From Schistocephalus solidus (lineage: Eukaryota > Platyhelminthes > Cestoda > Diphyllobothriidea > Diphyllobothriidae), in contig WEDG01001224.1 in the NCBI GenBank assembly GCA_017591395.1, positions 26,115 to 90,114 on the forward strand: DNA of 64,000 nt, given 5' to 3'. The notes beneath the pieces were generated by a model. It was not told the DNA's origin. It did no database searches and saw only the letters and a list, made by a program, of their open reading frames with translations. Below, piece after piece: positions 24,465 through 35,742 of the stretch (its first letter is position 1; every line of letters begins with the position of its first letter). The position numbers were made by a program, and so were the translations under genes.

Positions 24465-24765
24465 CGCATATGGCCCCGAACGATAGGACCAGGAATAGGA
24501 CCGCTCTCCTCTGCACCCTTGTACGAAAATGAAGGAAGGATAATTTTGTACGTTTTACCCCTAAGCAAAACCTTAGCCGTGATCCTTATCTCACTACTAA
24601 CCCTACTATTCATGCCAACATTAACTCTTATTGCAACCTTAACCCTAACCTTGGCCATAACGCTAATCTTAGCCGAAACCTTAACCATCACCTTTATTTC
24701 TCTGGAGTTTAACCCAACTGTATTACGGATGCTACATGTTCCCATGTCCTACTGAGGGGGTCATA
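24465..24765 (-). mobile_element. MITE-like element with AACCCT/AACCTTA interior
   Basis: The interior (24560-24720) is a run of CCTTAACCCTAACC-type imperfect repeats. It is flanked by short inverted sequences related to those of the copies at 30.2, 43.7 and 44.4 kb (a GGACCAGGAATAGGACC-type left end and a CATGTTCCCATGTCCTACTG-type right end). It is read here in the opposite orientation. There is no coding capacity. Confidence 0.6.
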
Positions 24766-25419
24766 TATGCCATCCTTGCCACAAATAACTTAGCGGTCTG
24801 CCTTTGGCTTCATCAGAATTTACTGGGCTTCAAAAATGGCACTTTCATATGTTATTTATATTACACATATATTTGAAGTTGCCAACATTCACTGTTTCGC
24901 CAAGAGATCATAATAATTCAGAAGCAGTTGAGTTCATCTCCATGACAAGACCATACCCACCTCTGCACCTCTTGCCTCGATCACTATTTAGTTAGCATTC
25001 TGTTTAATGTTTCCTGGTTAATGTTTGCTAAAAATGTCCATTTTAAACGGGGAAGTTTTGAGGCGAAAAGCGAAAGAAGACAGTACTGGCGCGCTGTCCT
25101 GCCGGACCGAATTAAACATCAGATGGCGCTGCTACAGTGATTTACTATCGCCTCTCCTTATTTGAAAGAACCGCTTAACATTTTTTAGGTTTGAAAACGA
25201 GAATTTTAATCTTACCTCGGAGTCCGCGGTTTTCGCTATCACCAGCTTTCGTGTACTCTTTGCCATACTGAGAAGACAATAATCATGCTTATTAGTTCGT
25301 CCTGCAAGAGCTCATATGTTGCTGATTTAATATTAGCCATCAACTCTGCTTGGTAAGCAGGACTCCTCCAACAAAATCAGCTTGGGAAGTTTGATTGCAT
25401 ATGGTTGGGTAAGCATTTG

Positions 25420-25700
25420 AAACGTTGTCAGCCCTTGACTCAAGGTTTGGAGTGTTGGACTTCTAATCAACAGGCCGCGGGTTCGAGCCTCTGGTGGTAC
25501 ACCACCTTGGGTTGGCCACTCGAGTCTCCCTTGTCGTTGTCAGCCATTTTCATCCACCAATGCTACTAGCTGCTGTGCGACTGGTGGCGGGGCTCGAGAG
25601 TGGGCCCCAAGGCACAACGGAAAGCGTGAATCCCATAACCGATCGGTTAGGCGTCCATCCACCAAAGTTTCTCTTTCGTCAGTTGAATCGTTAGGCTACC
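25420..25700 (+). mobile_element. tRNA-derived SINE-like unit (plus)
   Basis: TTGGACTTCTAATCAACAGG lies just upstream of the B box GGGTTCGAGCC (about 25481-25491). A truncated body then runs directly into the CTGGTGGCGGGGCTCGAGAG...AAGGCACAACGG...CCGATCGGTTAGGCG tail shared with the array units. The hammerhead-like body segment is deleted. Confidence 0.8.
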
Positions 25701-25888
25701 GTCTGTTTGCCCAAAAGGACGAACCACTTGAGCACTCCCTGGCCTAATATTATGTTTCATTTACTTTAATTACAATTTTTCCTATATACTCCCGCACGCC
25801 GTCATCCAGTTTTATTGTCTCGACTTCGGATTCTAAGAAGGATGCAGTTGTTTCGTCTTCTGAACATAATTAACAGTTGGGCTCCGCA

Positions 25889-25890
<2 letters not shown>

Positions 25891-25983
<93 letters not shown>

Positions 25984-25991
25984 TATATATT
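25891..25991. repeat. (TA)n microsatellite
   Basis: About 100 bp of almost pure TA, interrupted once by AATA. It generates artificial Tyr/Ile frames on both strands. Confidence 0.98.
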
Positions 25992-26550
25992 ACTACTGTC
26001 AATCGGACTGCCTTCAAGAACTTTACAAAACACAACGGGATGAGCACGATCCGCGTTCTGATAGGTTAATTCCTCTTTTGTGGCAAACACCAGCTCTTAC
26101 TCTACTCATTTGGAGGCTGCCTCTGATATGGCAAACGAATAATCATAATATATATATTACTCGAGTAGCACATGTCGTCATCTCGGCCAGAGTTCACAAC
26201 AAACTGTTGCTAAGCTGAAGCTTTGCATCAGTACTCATTCGGTCATAGAGTCATCTCCCAAAGCTATGCCCTTCCTTGTTGACTCTTACCCTATCTTGGT
26301 AACGTCTTCCTATCTCGGCCATTTTAATATCACTTTCAGACCTGCTTGTCACGCGAATTGACCTAATTCAGCGTGCATGTTTTTGCTGCGGGGAGAAATG
26401 TGTCTACACCGGTTAAAACACTAACTCTAGCTAATTAAACTCACTTTACTCTTCCTCATCCCTCACAATGCTCTCTGCCCCGGGTTTATAGAAAACGGTG
26501 AGGAAAAAGAAGCCAGTAGTTTTACCTACTTCTTTTTCCCTTTAACCCAG

Positions 26551-26970
26551 ATGGAAGAGAAGATTAGTCGCCTGCAAAGCAATCTGGAGTCGGCGGAACG
26601 CTTAGTTCAGACTAAATCTGAAATCACTTTCATCACGAGTGGGCAAAAGGAGAGAACAGATGGCATTTCAGAGGCCGAGGACGAGCAAATGGAGAAGACA
26701 GCTGCTGGCAAATATCCCGGGGACGAACATAGCAGGGAGGAGCAGCTGCAGCAGCTGGAGGAGGCAGTGGATCTGGCTACGCGGACTCAAATGCAACAGC
26801 AGATGAGTGCTCATCGAAAGAACATCAGCAGTATGATGATGCAACTGTCAAACGCACAGGAGCACATCAAAGACCTTACTGAACAGCTGGAGGATAATAA
26901 GGCGGAACTGGTGCGTGCTCAAGAGCGCGAGAAGTTGAACGAGGAGCACAATGAACGCCTTTCCTCCACG
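26551..26970 (+). CDS. PPFIA: Liprin-alpha exon F (long coiled coil)
   Basis: This 140-codon exon runs from phase 0 to phase 0. It opens MEEKISRLQSNLESAERLVQ and ends AQEREKLNEEHNERLSSTV across the junction, matching liprin-alpha MEEKNRQLQ... and ARQREKMNEEHNKRLSDTV. The middle carries an acidic insertion (EAEDEQMEKTAAGKYPGDEH) and a Gln-rich helix, making the exon longer than the roughly 90 residues of the corresponding vertebrate segment. The acceptor is TTTAACCCAG and the donor ACG|GTGACG. The opening Met is internal to the protein, not a start site. Confidence 0.94.
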
Positions 26971-29161
26971 GTGACGCCCTTACTAATATACCTTTTTTAT
27001 TTTTGTGCATGTTGCTAGTAGCCGTTGAAGTACTAATTTTGCACGGTTGGATATGTGCATCTGCCGAGTCTTTACTTCGACGAAATACTTATTTATTTCA
27101 TTTGGGGAGACTTTAGTTAAGTCCTCATCCTTTTCGCTCATTGTTCGGCACCCCTACCTTAAAGCTTATAATTAGTTTTACGATTGCACTGAGTGTTAAA
27201 AGTCAGGGTAAAGAGTGAGATTAGTGTCAGAGATAAGAGATGGGGTTGAAGGGTTAGGATTTAGCTTTGGACATAGATTTAGGGTTACGCAGTAGACTTT
27301 CAACGTTGCGGATCTCAAGTGTGTTCTCAGTCACGACCATCATCGGAGTGTGATTTAATGATACATTCTTCTTTCTTTCTCACTCACTGTGATGGTTCAT
27401 CTGAAAAAGGATAAATACAACTGGAATATATATCCGATGCCCTCGTTTTTCATTTACCGACCGTTTAAAACTCCCGATTTGCAGTATTGGAATTTAGACG
27501 GTTGTGTTTTCCGTTTTTACGTACATGTGGACCGTTTTAATCAGCATTGGTTATTTACAGGCCTGAGTCTCTCACTCTTCTTCACCACAGAGTAGCCTTA
27601 CTTGTTTTGAAAATGTTCGCTATGGCCTCACTTGGTAGTTCTTCAACTGCTTGTTGGCGTGTTTTCACGGGGTCAAAGCTGCTTCGACCTATGCAGAGCG
27701 CGGCAAGCCGGGGAAAAGTGGCAATGCTCACAGTTACGCTTTGTATATTTATTGATGCCCCGTAGTTCACAATATGGTAAAAGCATCTATTGCCGACAAT
27801 TTTTCTTACGTCAATACCATCAGTTCGCAAGTCAGAATTTTCAGTGCTGAATTCGCTTCGTGCTTTTTGGAATCGATGCAATTTTCGTACGCGAACTTAT
27901 CTAGCTTTCCCGGTTACAAAGTTCCAGAGGGAACTTCGCGGAAACTTGTCTAGGTTAGATTAGTGGCTTTTTAGCACATTGTGTTCAGAAAAACACAGTC
28001 ATGTGCTTCAACCGTATCCAATTAGCAGAAGCATCAACCTTCACAATTCCCACTGAAATCATACCGAATTTTGTTACAACATTTTAAGAGTACCGTCTTC
28101 TAATCACGTTATGCGACTATTTACTAATTTTCCTAAATTTTTATGTCGAAATTACGTCTTTTATGTTCTATTCTTTTGATTCGAAGAGTCTTATGTTGAA
28201 GGCAAATTCGTTATTGTGTTAACATTTAAGATATTTATGTAGGTTTTTATATCCTTCTATATATATCATAAATGTAAAGTCTGAAAATTTATCAAGAAGG
28301 AACCATTGCTTCATAGAAGTCAGGTAACAGTCCGTAAAAGTCTAGAGTAAACAATAAATTCTTTTTAGATGAAGTTGCCATTGAGAAATGAAAATTAAAA
28401 CAATATGTACGCTACTGCTGCAAAGGTTATCACTGCTGCGACTTAAACAGGCAGCTATAAGGTTTCTCTGCGTAAAATCGGAATATCATATAATGAATTG
28501 ATTAAATTAGGAATATTTTTATTGATATTAGACCGCACCTAATTAATCTTTTCTAATCGTGGTAAGATTTAATATTTCGGTAAAGTTTTAATTATTTATT
28601 TTTCCAAACCCAATGTGTAAGGACTCAAAAACTACAACTTTCCCCAGCTATGAAGATATTAATATGTACACAGTGCTGTTGGGGTTGCTAGTTATTCGAA
28701 TATATTACAGGACACTACGGAAATTCGAGTAAACTATGAAATATTGGCAGACAAGTTGAAAGTCGGAGTGGGCTTATGCCAAAAGCGTCTTATTCCCGTT
28801 TTCGGCTGCTGGATAATGTCAAAGGTTTGTCTCCTAAACAGTTGTTACTCAGAGGATGATTACTTGTATTTAACGCGTCGGCTTCATGTCGCCAGATACT
28901 TAAAGGTAACCGCGTTTTCAAGCTCATCGGAACATACCGTTGTATATTTGGCATAGATAGTTTTACTACTATTGATGCAACATTTTGGCCAGTCATCAAA
29001 AACCATAACTGCATTCATTTTTCAGTCGAAGGCTGGCCCTCTGAAAGTTGCGACACTAAGCATAAATGAAAGTTTCGTCTTTTTTACCAGTGAACATAAT
29101 CCTCCTCCTTCAACCTTTACTGTTATACTCCTCTCCTCTTTTCGTCTGTTTTTTTTTAAAG
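26971..29161 (+). other. Liprin-alpha intron
   Basis: AT-rich intron of about 2.2 kb. A short stretch of degenerate GGGTTAGG/GGGTTACG-like motifs lies at about 27240-27300. A long AT-rich block covers 28080-28620. No gene or mobile element is recognised. The 3' end has a strong polypyrimidine tract ending TTTTTTTTAAAG. Confidence 0.7.
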
Positions 29162-29456
29162 GTGGACACCTTGCTATTGGAGGCCAACGAACGGTTGCAA
29201 AGCCACCTGTCGGAGCGTATGGCTGCATTGCAGCAGAAGCGCGAACTCGTGGCAGAGATGGAACGCTTAAAGTTTGCCCTGGACGAGGCCCTCAGTGACC
29301 GTGAACTTCTTGTGAAGGATTCCAATCACCTGCGCAGAAAATTGGCAGAGCTGACTGGTGGATACAGCGTAAAGGATGCGAAGCTTGTTAAGCCCTCGGA
29401 AAACCTTGGCAACATGGACACAATGGATTCCCTCCTAGCAGTTGATCCTTCGGGAC
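29162..29456 (+). CDS. PPFIA: Liprin-alpha exon G (end of coiled coil)
   Basis: This 295-nt exon runs from phase 0 to phase 1. It starts VDTLLLEANERLQSHLSERM and continues AALQQKRELVAEMERLKFAL, matching liprin-alpha VDRLLTESNERLQLHLKERM. DEALSDRELLVKD and LRRKLAEL continue the helix. The last third is a non-helical linker. The donor is taken at GGAC|GTACGT. It leaves a single base, which fits the two-base start of the exon at 41053. Without splicing the frame runs to a stop at about 29480, so intron retention would give a truncated protein. Confidence 0.93.
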
Positions 29457-29675
29457 GTACGTTTACCGGCTTTCAGATGTAGAGTAATACCAGAGGTTTA
29501 GAAAAGGTCCTTGTGACGCCTGCCATTCTAAATGCCTGCCGAAATACTCTAATAAGCCAAAGGTTCATTTGACATATGGAATCCACCAATTCTTGTACAT
29601 TAAGCTGATTGCCCTAGCAGGATTTCCTAAGCAATCAATCCAGAATCCATCAGATAACTGCCAGACACAATTAAT

Positions 29676-29920
29676 TAGTAGTGGATTTTGGCAGATTTGA
29701 ATAATTCGTTTGACCCACTTGTGCAAAACTCGGCCGCCTCATTGGGATTCGAACCCATGGCAGCCAGAGGAAGTCTTTATTACAGCCAACGCTCTAGTCA
29801 ACTAAGCTAATAAGCTAGAGCGTTGGCTGTACTAAACCTTCCCCCTTGCTGGCATGGGTTGGTATCCCCTGGAGTGGATCAAATGGATTATTCCAATCTG
29901 CCAAAATCCCTACTAAACCA
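29676..29920. mobile_element. Inverted tRNA-SINE (family 2) forming a perfect-ended hairpin
   Basis: The minus-strand arm (29676-29812) carries the complement of a tRNA-like head with B box GGGTTCGAATCCC. The plus-strand arm (29805-29920) repeats the head as GCTAATAAGCTAGAGCGTTGG and the body. The outer ends are reverse complements of each other over about 20 nt (GGATTTTGGCAGATT at the left, AATCTGCCAAAATCC at the right). The whole segment could fold into one long hairpin. Confidence 0.75.
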
Positions 29921-30169
29921 AAGCTTATCGTAAAGTACCGCGAAAGGCCTAATGGCCTTGAATTACCCACTGTAACGTGAAAACCTCGGTAGTTTAAGCG
30001 CAGGAATTGTATGGGGTTTAGAAATAGGTTTTCAGGTATTCTTATGAGCTTGTTTATCCGATGGTCAAGTTTTGCCATTAAGAGCATTTTTTGCGGATTC
30101 GAGGGTTTATAAGATGGACACTTGGCAGAAAGGGATGAAACGGTGTCTTGTGTTTGTACAAGGGAAATC

Positions 30170-30590
30170 GGTAAGGATGCCTTCCGTGGCCGCCTAAACA
30201 GTACACGCAAATAGGAACCGCCCACAATGCATGTGGCTTTGCGCCAAATTCCGGGAAAATTATGTTTGGGATTAAGGTGTGGGTAAGGTTTCAGTTTAAG
30301 GTTAGGTTTATTCTTAAGGTTAAGGTCAGAGTTAAGGGTAGGGTTATGATTATGCTAAGCATTAAGGTTTTTATCGTGTTAACTGTAGGGTTCCGGCATC
30401 GTGTATTGCTAGGGTTTAGATTAAGGTTACAGTTAAGTTTATGTCAGGGTAAATGTTTGCGTGAAGACACGGGTACATCTACCCTTTCTGAAATTTACCG
30501 TTCGGCCACCTTTTTAAGTGGGCAGGGTGGTTCGTTTTTCCTTGTCCGGTTTAGGCGGCCATACAAGGCATACCTACAGGAAAACCATCC
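30170..30590 (+). mobile_element. MITE-like element with TTAAGG/TTAGGG-type interior
   Basis: The left end reads GATGCCTTCCGTGGCCGCCT (about 30177). The right end (about 30545-30575) is its imperfect reverse complement, with AGGCGGCCATACAAGGCAT. Between them, 30260-30450 is a run of imperfect GGTTAAGG/AGGGTTA repeats. It contains no transposase, so it would depend on another element for movement. Copies with the same ends and interior lie at 43688-44015, 44430-44690 and, inverted, 24465-24765. Confidence 0.7.
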
Positions 30591-31504
30591 ATAATATCTG
30601 CCAGTACAATCGACGAGTAGGCATTTTGCGAAAATGCGTCCTTGAACCAAATGCAAATACCGGTAAGATGGAGATCGAGGAATTCTTAAGCTATCTTCCA
30701 AGTGTTTCGAAACGCAAAAAAACTGGGAACTCTGCTGGTTGGTAAATGAATTCAGTTAAACTTCTGCAAGCACGTAACTCATTTCAGCCATTAACATTTA
30801 ACTGGCAGAGCATTGTCCATATTTTTACCTTCTTGTGTCTGTCGGTAAAATGTCATGCTGGTGGAGTTTGAGCTCTATATCTTGTATTCTAAGAATAGCT
30901 TCAACTGAATGCCTTGATCTCCTCTTCCTTGGGTAAGATTTATTGCCCTCCTTCTTTGCATGGAAGATGATAAATCCTAAACGGCAGTTTACAAAACTCG
31001 CAGTGTCCCCCAGAAACTGTTGTGCATTTCCCAGGCTACCGCTGGGCCCCTCTGCATAGTAATTCACTTCTTTTCGATACGAGGTATCTTTTATTTCTTA
31101 ATCACCCGTATGAGCCTTTTTCGATCGCAGGTTAAAGTTAAAAGTTGATCACTGTAAATTTCGAGGAGGAAGATATGCACAGGGATTCAATGACTCCGAG
31201 AAAACTTTATTTGTTGCCAAAGCTTTCATGACCCCAAATTTTAAATATTTTCCCAATTTTTGGCTTGAAAATACTCAAAATTCAATTGATCGGTATGTTT
31301 GCTTTTAGACAGTAATGGAAAACGTTCTGACGGTTGGCAGATAAATTGCCTAGATTTTGCAGATAGGTGGATCTAATCGACCAATGGAAAGATCAAAATT
31401 GAAAGGCTTTTTGCGGCAGTGTGTATGGGCGATCATACAAAACATGCAACCTTAAAACACGTTTTCGGAGACTATGTCGGATGAAGTATGTGAATTCGCT
31501 CTGA

Positions 31505-31505
<1 letters not shown>

Positions 31506-31550
<45 letters not shown>

Positions 31551-31558
31551 CACACACA
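31506..31558. repeat. (CT)n-(CA)n microsatellite
   Basis: About 42 bp of CT followed by a short CA run. It opens a spurious Arg-Glu frame on the minus strand. Confidence 0.97.
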
Positions 31559-31949
31559 CTTTGTGATAGTCGTCGTTGCAAAGCCGTCCTTCGTACCGTC
31601 ACATTAGGGACCACTTAAAGATGATTTCGACCACCTGTTCGACAGTGGAAGCTTTACAGAGCTTAGGTAGCAAATTTCAACGGCCGAGGCAACGAATAGT
31701 GCATTGTGTGTCCAGCCTATGTCCACTAAAGGGGAGTAGGTTTTATCTTCATTGGTTCTATGGATCGTAGAAAACCAAAATTTCTGCAGCTTCCTTGCTT
31801 GAAGAGTTAACCAACCCTCATGTTTTCACCTAAGCTACTAAAAACGTATTACATTCGGTTCAATAGATTCAGTTGTTGCTTGCATTCCATCCTTGGCTAA
31901 CAGTAAAAACAGTAGCTGGATGTTCTGTATTTGTGAACTCTGTATTTGT

Positions 31950-32280
31950 GAGTTTCCATAGAAAGTACCCAAACTATTCGCCTCACAAAATTTCCAGAAA
32001 ATTGGTTAGCAGTTTACCTAACAGGTTGCATTTGGTGACCCTTCCTGTTAGTCGGATGTGCAACGTTACCTCTACGTGGCGCTAACCTTGAGAAAATTAA
32101 AAGATTCAAAAGCTGGATCCTTTGGAATCTACTTTGACTTTGGTTTATGAAGTGTTTCATGAATTTCCGATCGGAGATACCTGAGTGTTTAAGTCATGGT
32201 TAGCCATCTCGGATGGATCAGTAATGCGCTCCACATAGCGCAATTCAAAAGCACGCGACTCTGCCCATAAAATATTACTG
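31950..32280 (+). repeat. Unnamed dispersed repeat E, copy 1
   Basis: This stretch aligns by eye with 33500-33830. Shared landmarks in the same order are GTCGGATGTGCAA, AAAGCTGGATCCTTTGGAA, AATTTCCGATCGGAGATAC and GCCATCTCGGATGGATCAGT. Divergence is high and indels are frequent. It does not look coding. Confidence 0.65.
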
Positions 32281-33499
32281 GCTCTGCTGTTGTGTTTTGT
32301 TTTGGCAAAAAGAAAATTTGTGCTGAATTACTTGTGCGTCGACCGCGCAAGTTCGTCAGTCTCCTACAACCAATTTATCTGTGTGCAGCTATGTCTTCCA
32401 CATTCTCTCCAAGTTGCAGAGTGTTATTAAGTTGACTTTTATTCGTTTTCTGCCCGCATTACCACGAAGACAGCATCTTTCTGTCCGCGTGCTATGTGGC
32501 GGTAGTCAACAGATGGCCACGAGTTGCACCGCCTTCTTTGGAGGACGCGTACTACTGAATATTTTGGGTAAAAAGTCGTAGAAAATGAAGCAATCGTATC
32601 CGCTGTCTGGGCACGAAGTCAGCAAGTTAGTTCCCTTCAAAAAGATAACAAGAAGCCAAAAGCACAGCATAACATTGCAAATGTTGTTTTCTACCCCATT
32701 AGGCCTCGACATTCGCTGACGCATTCTGAATCTGAAAACATTGACTAGACTTAGAGACGCTGACTCGTTCCCGCACCATTGGGCCAGCTGTCAAGTATGC
32801 AAATCTGTTTTCCTTTCTAGGGAGCAAAGATCTCTTTTGTCTATTGGAACTCGCATCTTCTCATTGATTAATCCACCTTATGACTGAAGATGCTCTCGCC
32901 CTAGCAGCAGCCGTGTCAAACAGGCATGCTCCCTGGCACGAATCCTTAACCATCATTTTTTTAGCGGTAAACGCTTGTCTAGTTCGTAGATCCTACTGCA
33001 CCATTCTACTCGGCCGTAGGAAGTGCTCTCGGGCAGATGATGAAGCCTAATATTATGTGCCCGAAAGTCATACGCTTTATTAAAACATACTGTCAGCATA
33101 GGCGGATTAACGTTCAAACTGATGGCAACAACAGCTGATGCCTTGCTGTCAACGCGGATGTCCTACGAGATTCGTCATTTTATGTGAACTTGTTATCTTC
33201 GTGATAGACCGGATGCTGTCTGCAGGAATATAAGTACTACGACGACGTCTACAAAAGACAAGAAGTTATGTTCTTGTACCTTTTTTATAAAAATACATTG
33301 CCTTAATTGAAAATCCTTCGTGGGGATGAAATGTACACATGAGTGAAAGGTACCTGCAACCAGCAAATTCAGCCTGAAATGGAGCTTTGGAAAACCTTGA
33401 GAGCTCCGCTACAAAGTCACGTCGCAAGTGGTTACTTCCCTCCATAATTATGGGGAGGGCTCGAGACCGTCGCGAAACTCTGCTTCTCTATGGTACCGA

Positions 33500-33830
33500 T
33501 AACAGTCAATGTCACCATCCGGACAAAAACAATCTGTGAATTCCGGAAGTTTCATGGGTTTGCTGCTAAGTTCAGGAGGGGAAAACGACCCGCGCGGGTG
33601 AGGCTACGTCAAAGCCATCCTGCTAGTTGGATGTGCAAACCAGTGCTAACCTGGGAAAAATTGAAAACTTCGATGGCTGGTTCCTCCGGAACATACCACG
33701 ACCTCGGCTCATGAACTTAAACTTGAATTTCCCATCGGAAACACTGGCCGGCGTTATATTTTGCCATCTCGGATAGATTAGTGACGCATCGAGAAATTAT
33801 CCGCTCTATCGCAGAGTGGGCACTCCTGAC
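33500..33830 (+). repeat. Unnamed dispersed repeat E, copy 2
   Basis: Second copy of the repeat at 31950-32280 in the same orientation. Landmarks are GTTGGATGTGCAAACCAG, GCTGGTTCCTCCGGAACAT, TTTCCCATCGGAAACACT and GCCATCTCGGATAGATTAGT. A plus-strand open frame at 33490-33714 falls in it but has no recognisable domain. Confidence 0.65.
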
Positions 33831-34194
33831 CTCCCAATTACTTGATTAAATGCACTGGTTGGATTGAATATGTCAGTTTTCGGAAGTAGATTTGCTAGCG
33901 TATAAGGATTCGTGAGAGCTCTGTCTTCGGTTGCAATGCCTGATCACATTATTTTGTAACACAATAAGCTCCGGAACCGTCTTAACTAGTGTTGGTGTTT
34001 GGTGATACACCTACAGGTACAAAATTCCTAGAAAACTTTTTAACAAAGAAGACGAACTTGCTCTGTAATTAGGAAGCCTGGACGTCTTTTAGTGAAGTTG
34101 ACCCTTTCAATAAATCAAACCATGAATTAACTATGCAATTCCTGCAAACCGCACTCATTAGAGCTTCTCGTCTTTTTCTCGCAATGGCACGCAG

Positions 34195-34331
34195 GACTCA
34201 TCTGTGATCGCCCGCTGAACGCTACTGCGACCTCAGTTGTCTATGCAGTGAGCCCCACGATAATCAGCTCAACGCTTCAGCCACTGAATCGGAGTTCTGC
34301 TATTCCCGATGACTCCTTTGGGATTGAACAG
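34195..34331 (+). CDS. Possible cassette exon of liprin-alpha
   Basis: A 137-nt segment lies between a pyrimidine-rich acceptor ending GGCACGCAG and a consensus donor GAACAG|GTGAGT. Only one frame is open, and it is the frame that fits the one-base overhang left by the exon ending at 29456 (C + GA gives Arg). It encodes a Ser/Thr/Pro-rich stretch (LICDRPLNATATSVVYAVSP, then ...IPDDSFGIEQ) with no recognised domain. It ends in phase 0, whereas the exon at 41053 needs phase 1. Inclusion would therefore require the alternative acceptor TTACAG|ATA at 41070, or another exon I have not found. It may be a chance open segment. Confidence 0.4.
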
Positions 34332-35687
34332 GTGAGTCGTTCTGAAAGCATGAAAATATGCTCTGGTGGGTTGCCTTTCCCTGCCAACTGGCTTTAATTT
34401 AATGTTTTTCATAAAGGTAAACAACTATTAGATTGGTAATTCGGTTGAAACATGAGGCCACATATTACTGGTTTTCCGCCGCTATATTCCAGTGATTAGG
34501 GTACGGTTCTATTGCTATGATGGTTATTTCTAGGGTTAAATTTGAAACATGGGGACAGGTTAACTCTTAGAATTCAGCGGAAGGATATCTTTAGTACGGG
34601 TCAATATTTACCTGTCCGACGGTCAATTCCTTTGGCGTTTGCCTGGACCTTTAAAAAAGCGTTATTGGCCGCAGGTCTTCAGTGAAGGGTATACCCTATG
34701 AACTAGCCCCATTACCTGGCATGTTGGTTGCGCGTCCTACAGTTCTGAGTATTGGTTGACTAGTACCAATCTAAGGGGACGTCGCGACCCACCATCGGCC
34801 GACGGTTTGATCCGAAATCCCCACAATTGCTTTGTGTTTGTCTGCGTCAATCAGGTTGTGCAGCGCTTAGTTAATCATATATCGCACGCTCGCATCATTT
34901 TGTGGAACGAACACGACAATGAACTTGTAGGGGACATACTTTATATCTGAGGCTGACAAGAATTTAAAAATGTTTGCATTCAAAATAGTAATTTAGTTTC
35001 TTCTGAATGATCCGCAAAGGAGGGCTTCTAAACTTCACATTTTTTGTTTGGTGTGCATGTTCCTCTTCCTCATATATGCTAAGGAAGCCACTTTGTAACG
35101 ACCATTAAAACCTTCTGAGGTGGCAACTAAAAACCCAACCACAAAAAGGTATATTGCAGTATTTAAGCCTAAGTTTTCAAATATTCTGTCTTAAATTAAT
35201 CTGGCTGCAATGCTTGTGCCAGAACAAGCTTCTGGTTTTTAATGTCATGCAGCTTAACAGGTGCAATTCTTCTATCCACTAATTTCCAACAAAAATGACT
35301 TGGAGTCCTTACTGTCGCAGTAACATATATGTATAACGTAGTTGGGCGCTCACCGATCGGTTACAGGACTCACTCATCCCGTTGTGCCTTGGGGCTAATT
35401 CTGCAGCCCCGCCTGCAGCCGTAAAACAGCTGAGGATATAGGAAGAAAAAAATGACCGACAAAGGCTGGCTGATGACGGCTTATAAGCCAGAAATGGCCA
35501 TTCCAGTCTCCCTTGTCTTTGTCGGTCATGTTATTCTACCTATATCCTCAGCTGCCTTACGGCTGCTGGCGGGGCTTGAGAGTTCACCCCAAGGTCAAAT
35601 GGGACGAGTGAGTCCTGGAGCCGATCGGTGAGCGCCCAACTACCATTGTTAATATTCCCGATCGAAACCGGCAAGACAACGAGCTCG

Positions 35688-35742
35688 TGGCGCAGTGGGT
35701 AGAGCGTTGGACTTCTGCCCAACAAGGTCGCGAGTTCGAGCC
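35688..35742 (+). promoter_or_regulatory. tRNA-like internal pol III promoter (representative unit)
   Basis: A box TGGCGCAGTGG (35688-35698) fits TRGYNNARNNG at every position, and B box GTTCGAGCC (35734-35742) fits GWTCRANNC at every position, with normal tRNA-type spacing. The same boxes recur in most units of the array. In some units TTCGA has become TTTGA, and in others GCGCAGTGG has become GCGCTTTGG, which weakens the A box. Transcription by pol III is inferred. Confidence 0.75.

Larger units (their letters stand above)
21981..26550 (+). other. Liprin-alpha intron with tRNA-SINE, MITE-like element and (TA)n
   Basis: It contains family-2 tRNA-SINE copies (22600-22960), a MITE-like element (24465-24765), a plus-strand tRNA-SINE unit (25420-25700) and a 100-bp (TA)n (25891-25991). 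A GC-rich block at about 23030-23260 is unlike its surroundings, but I do not recognise it. The rest (21990-22590, 23270-24450, 24780-25410, 26000-26540) holds nothing identifiable. Confidence 0.7.

Noticed and set aside
24519..24755. Hydrophobic 78-residue frame (Leu/Thr-rich) resembling a membrane protein
   Set aside because: It is the translation of the AACCCT/AACCTTA-like interior of a MITE-like element.
25802..26218. Tyr/Ile-repeat proteins over the TA tract
   Set aside because: They are low-complexity translations of a (TA)n run on both strands.
35600..35660. Second hammerhead in the unit tail (GGACGAGTGAGTCC)
   Set aside because: It forms a hairpin, but no CTGATGA or GAA core flanks it in the order a hammerhead requires on either strand.
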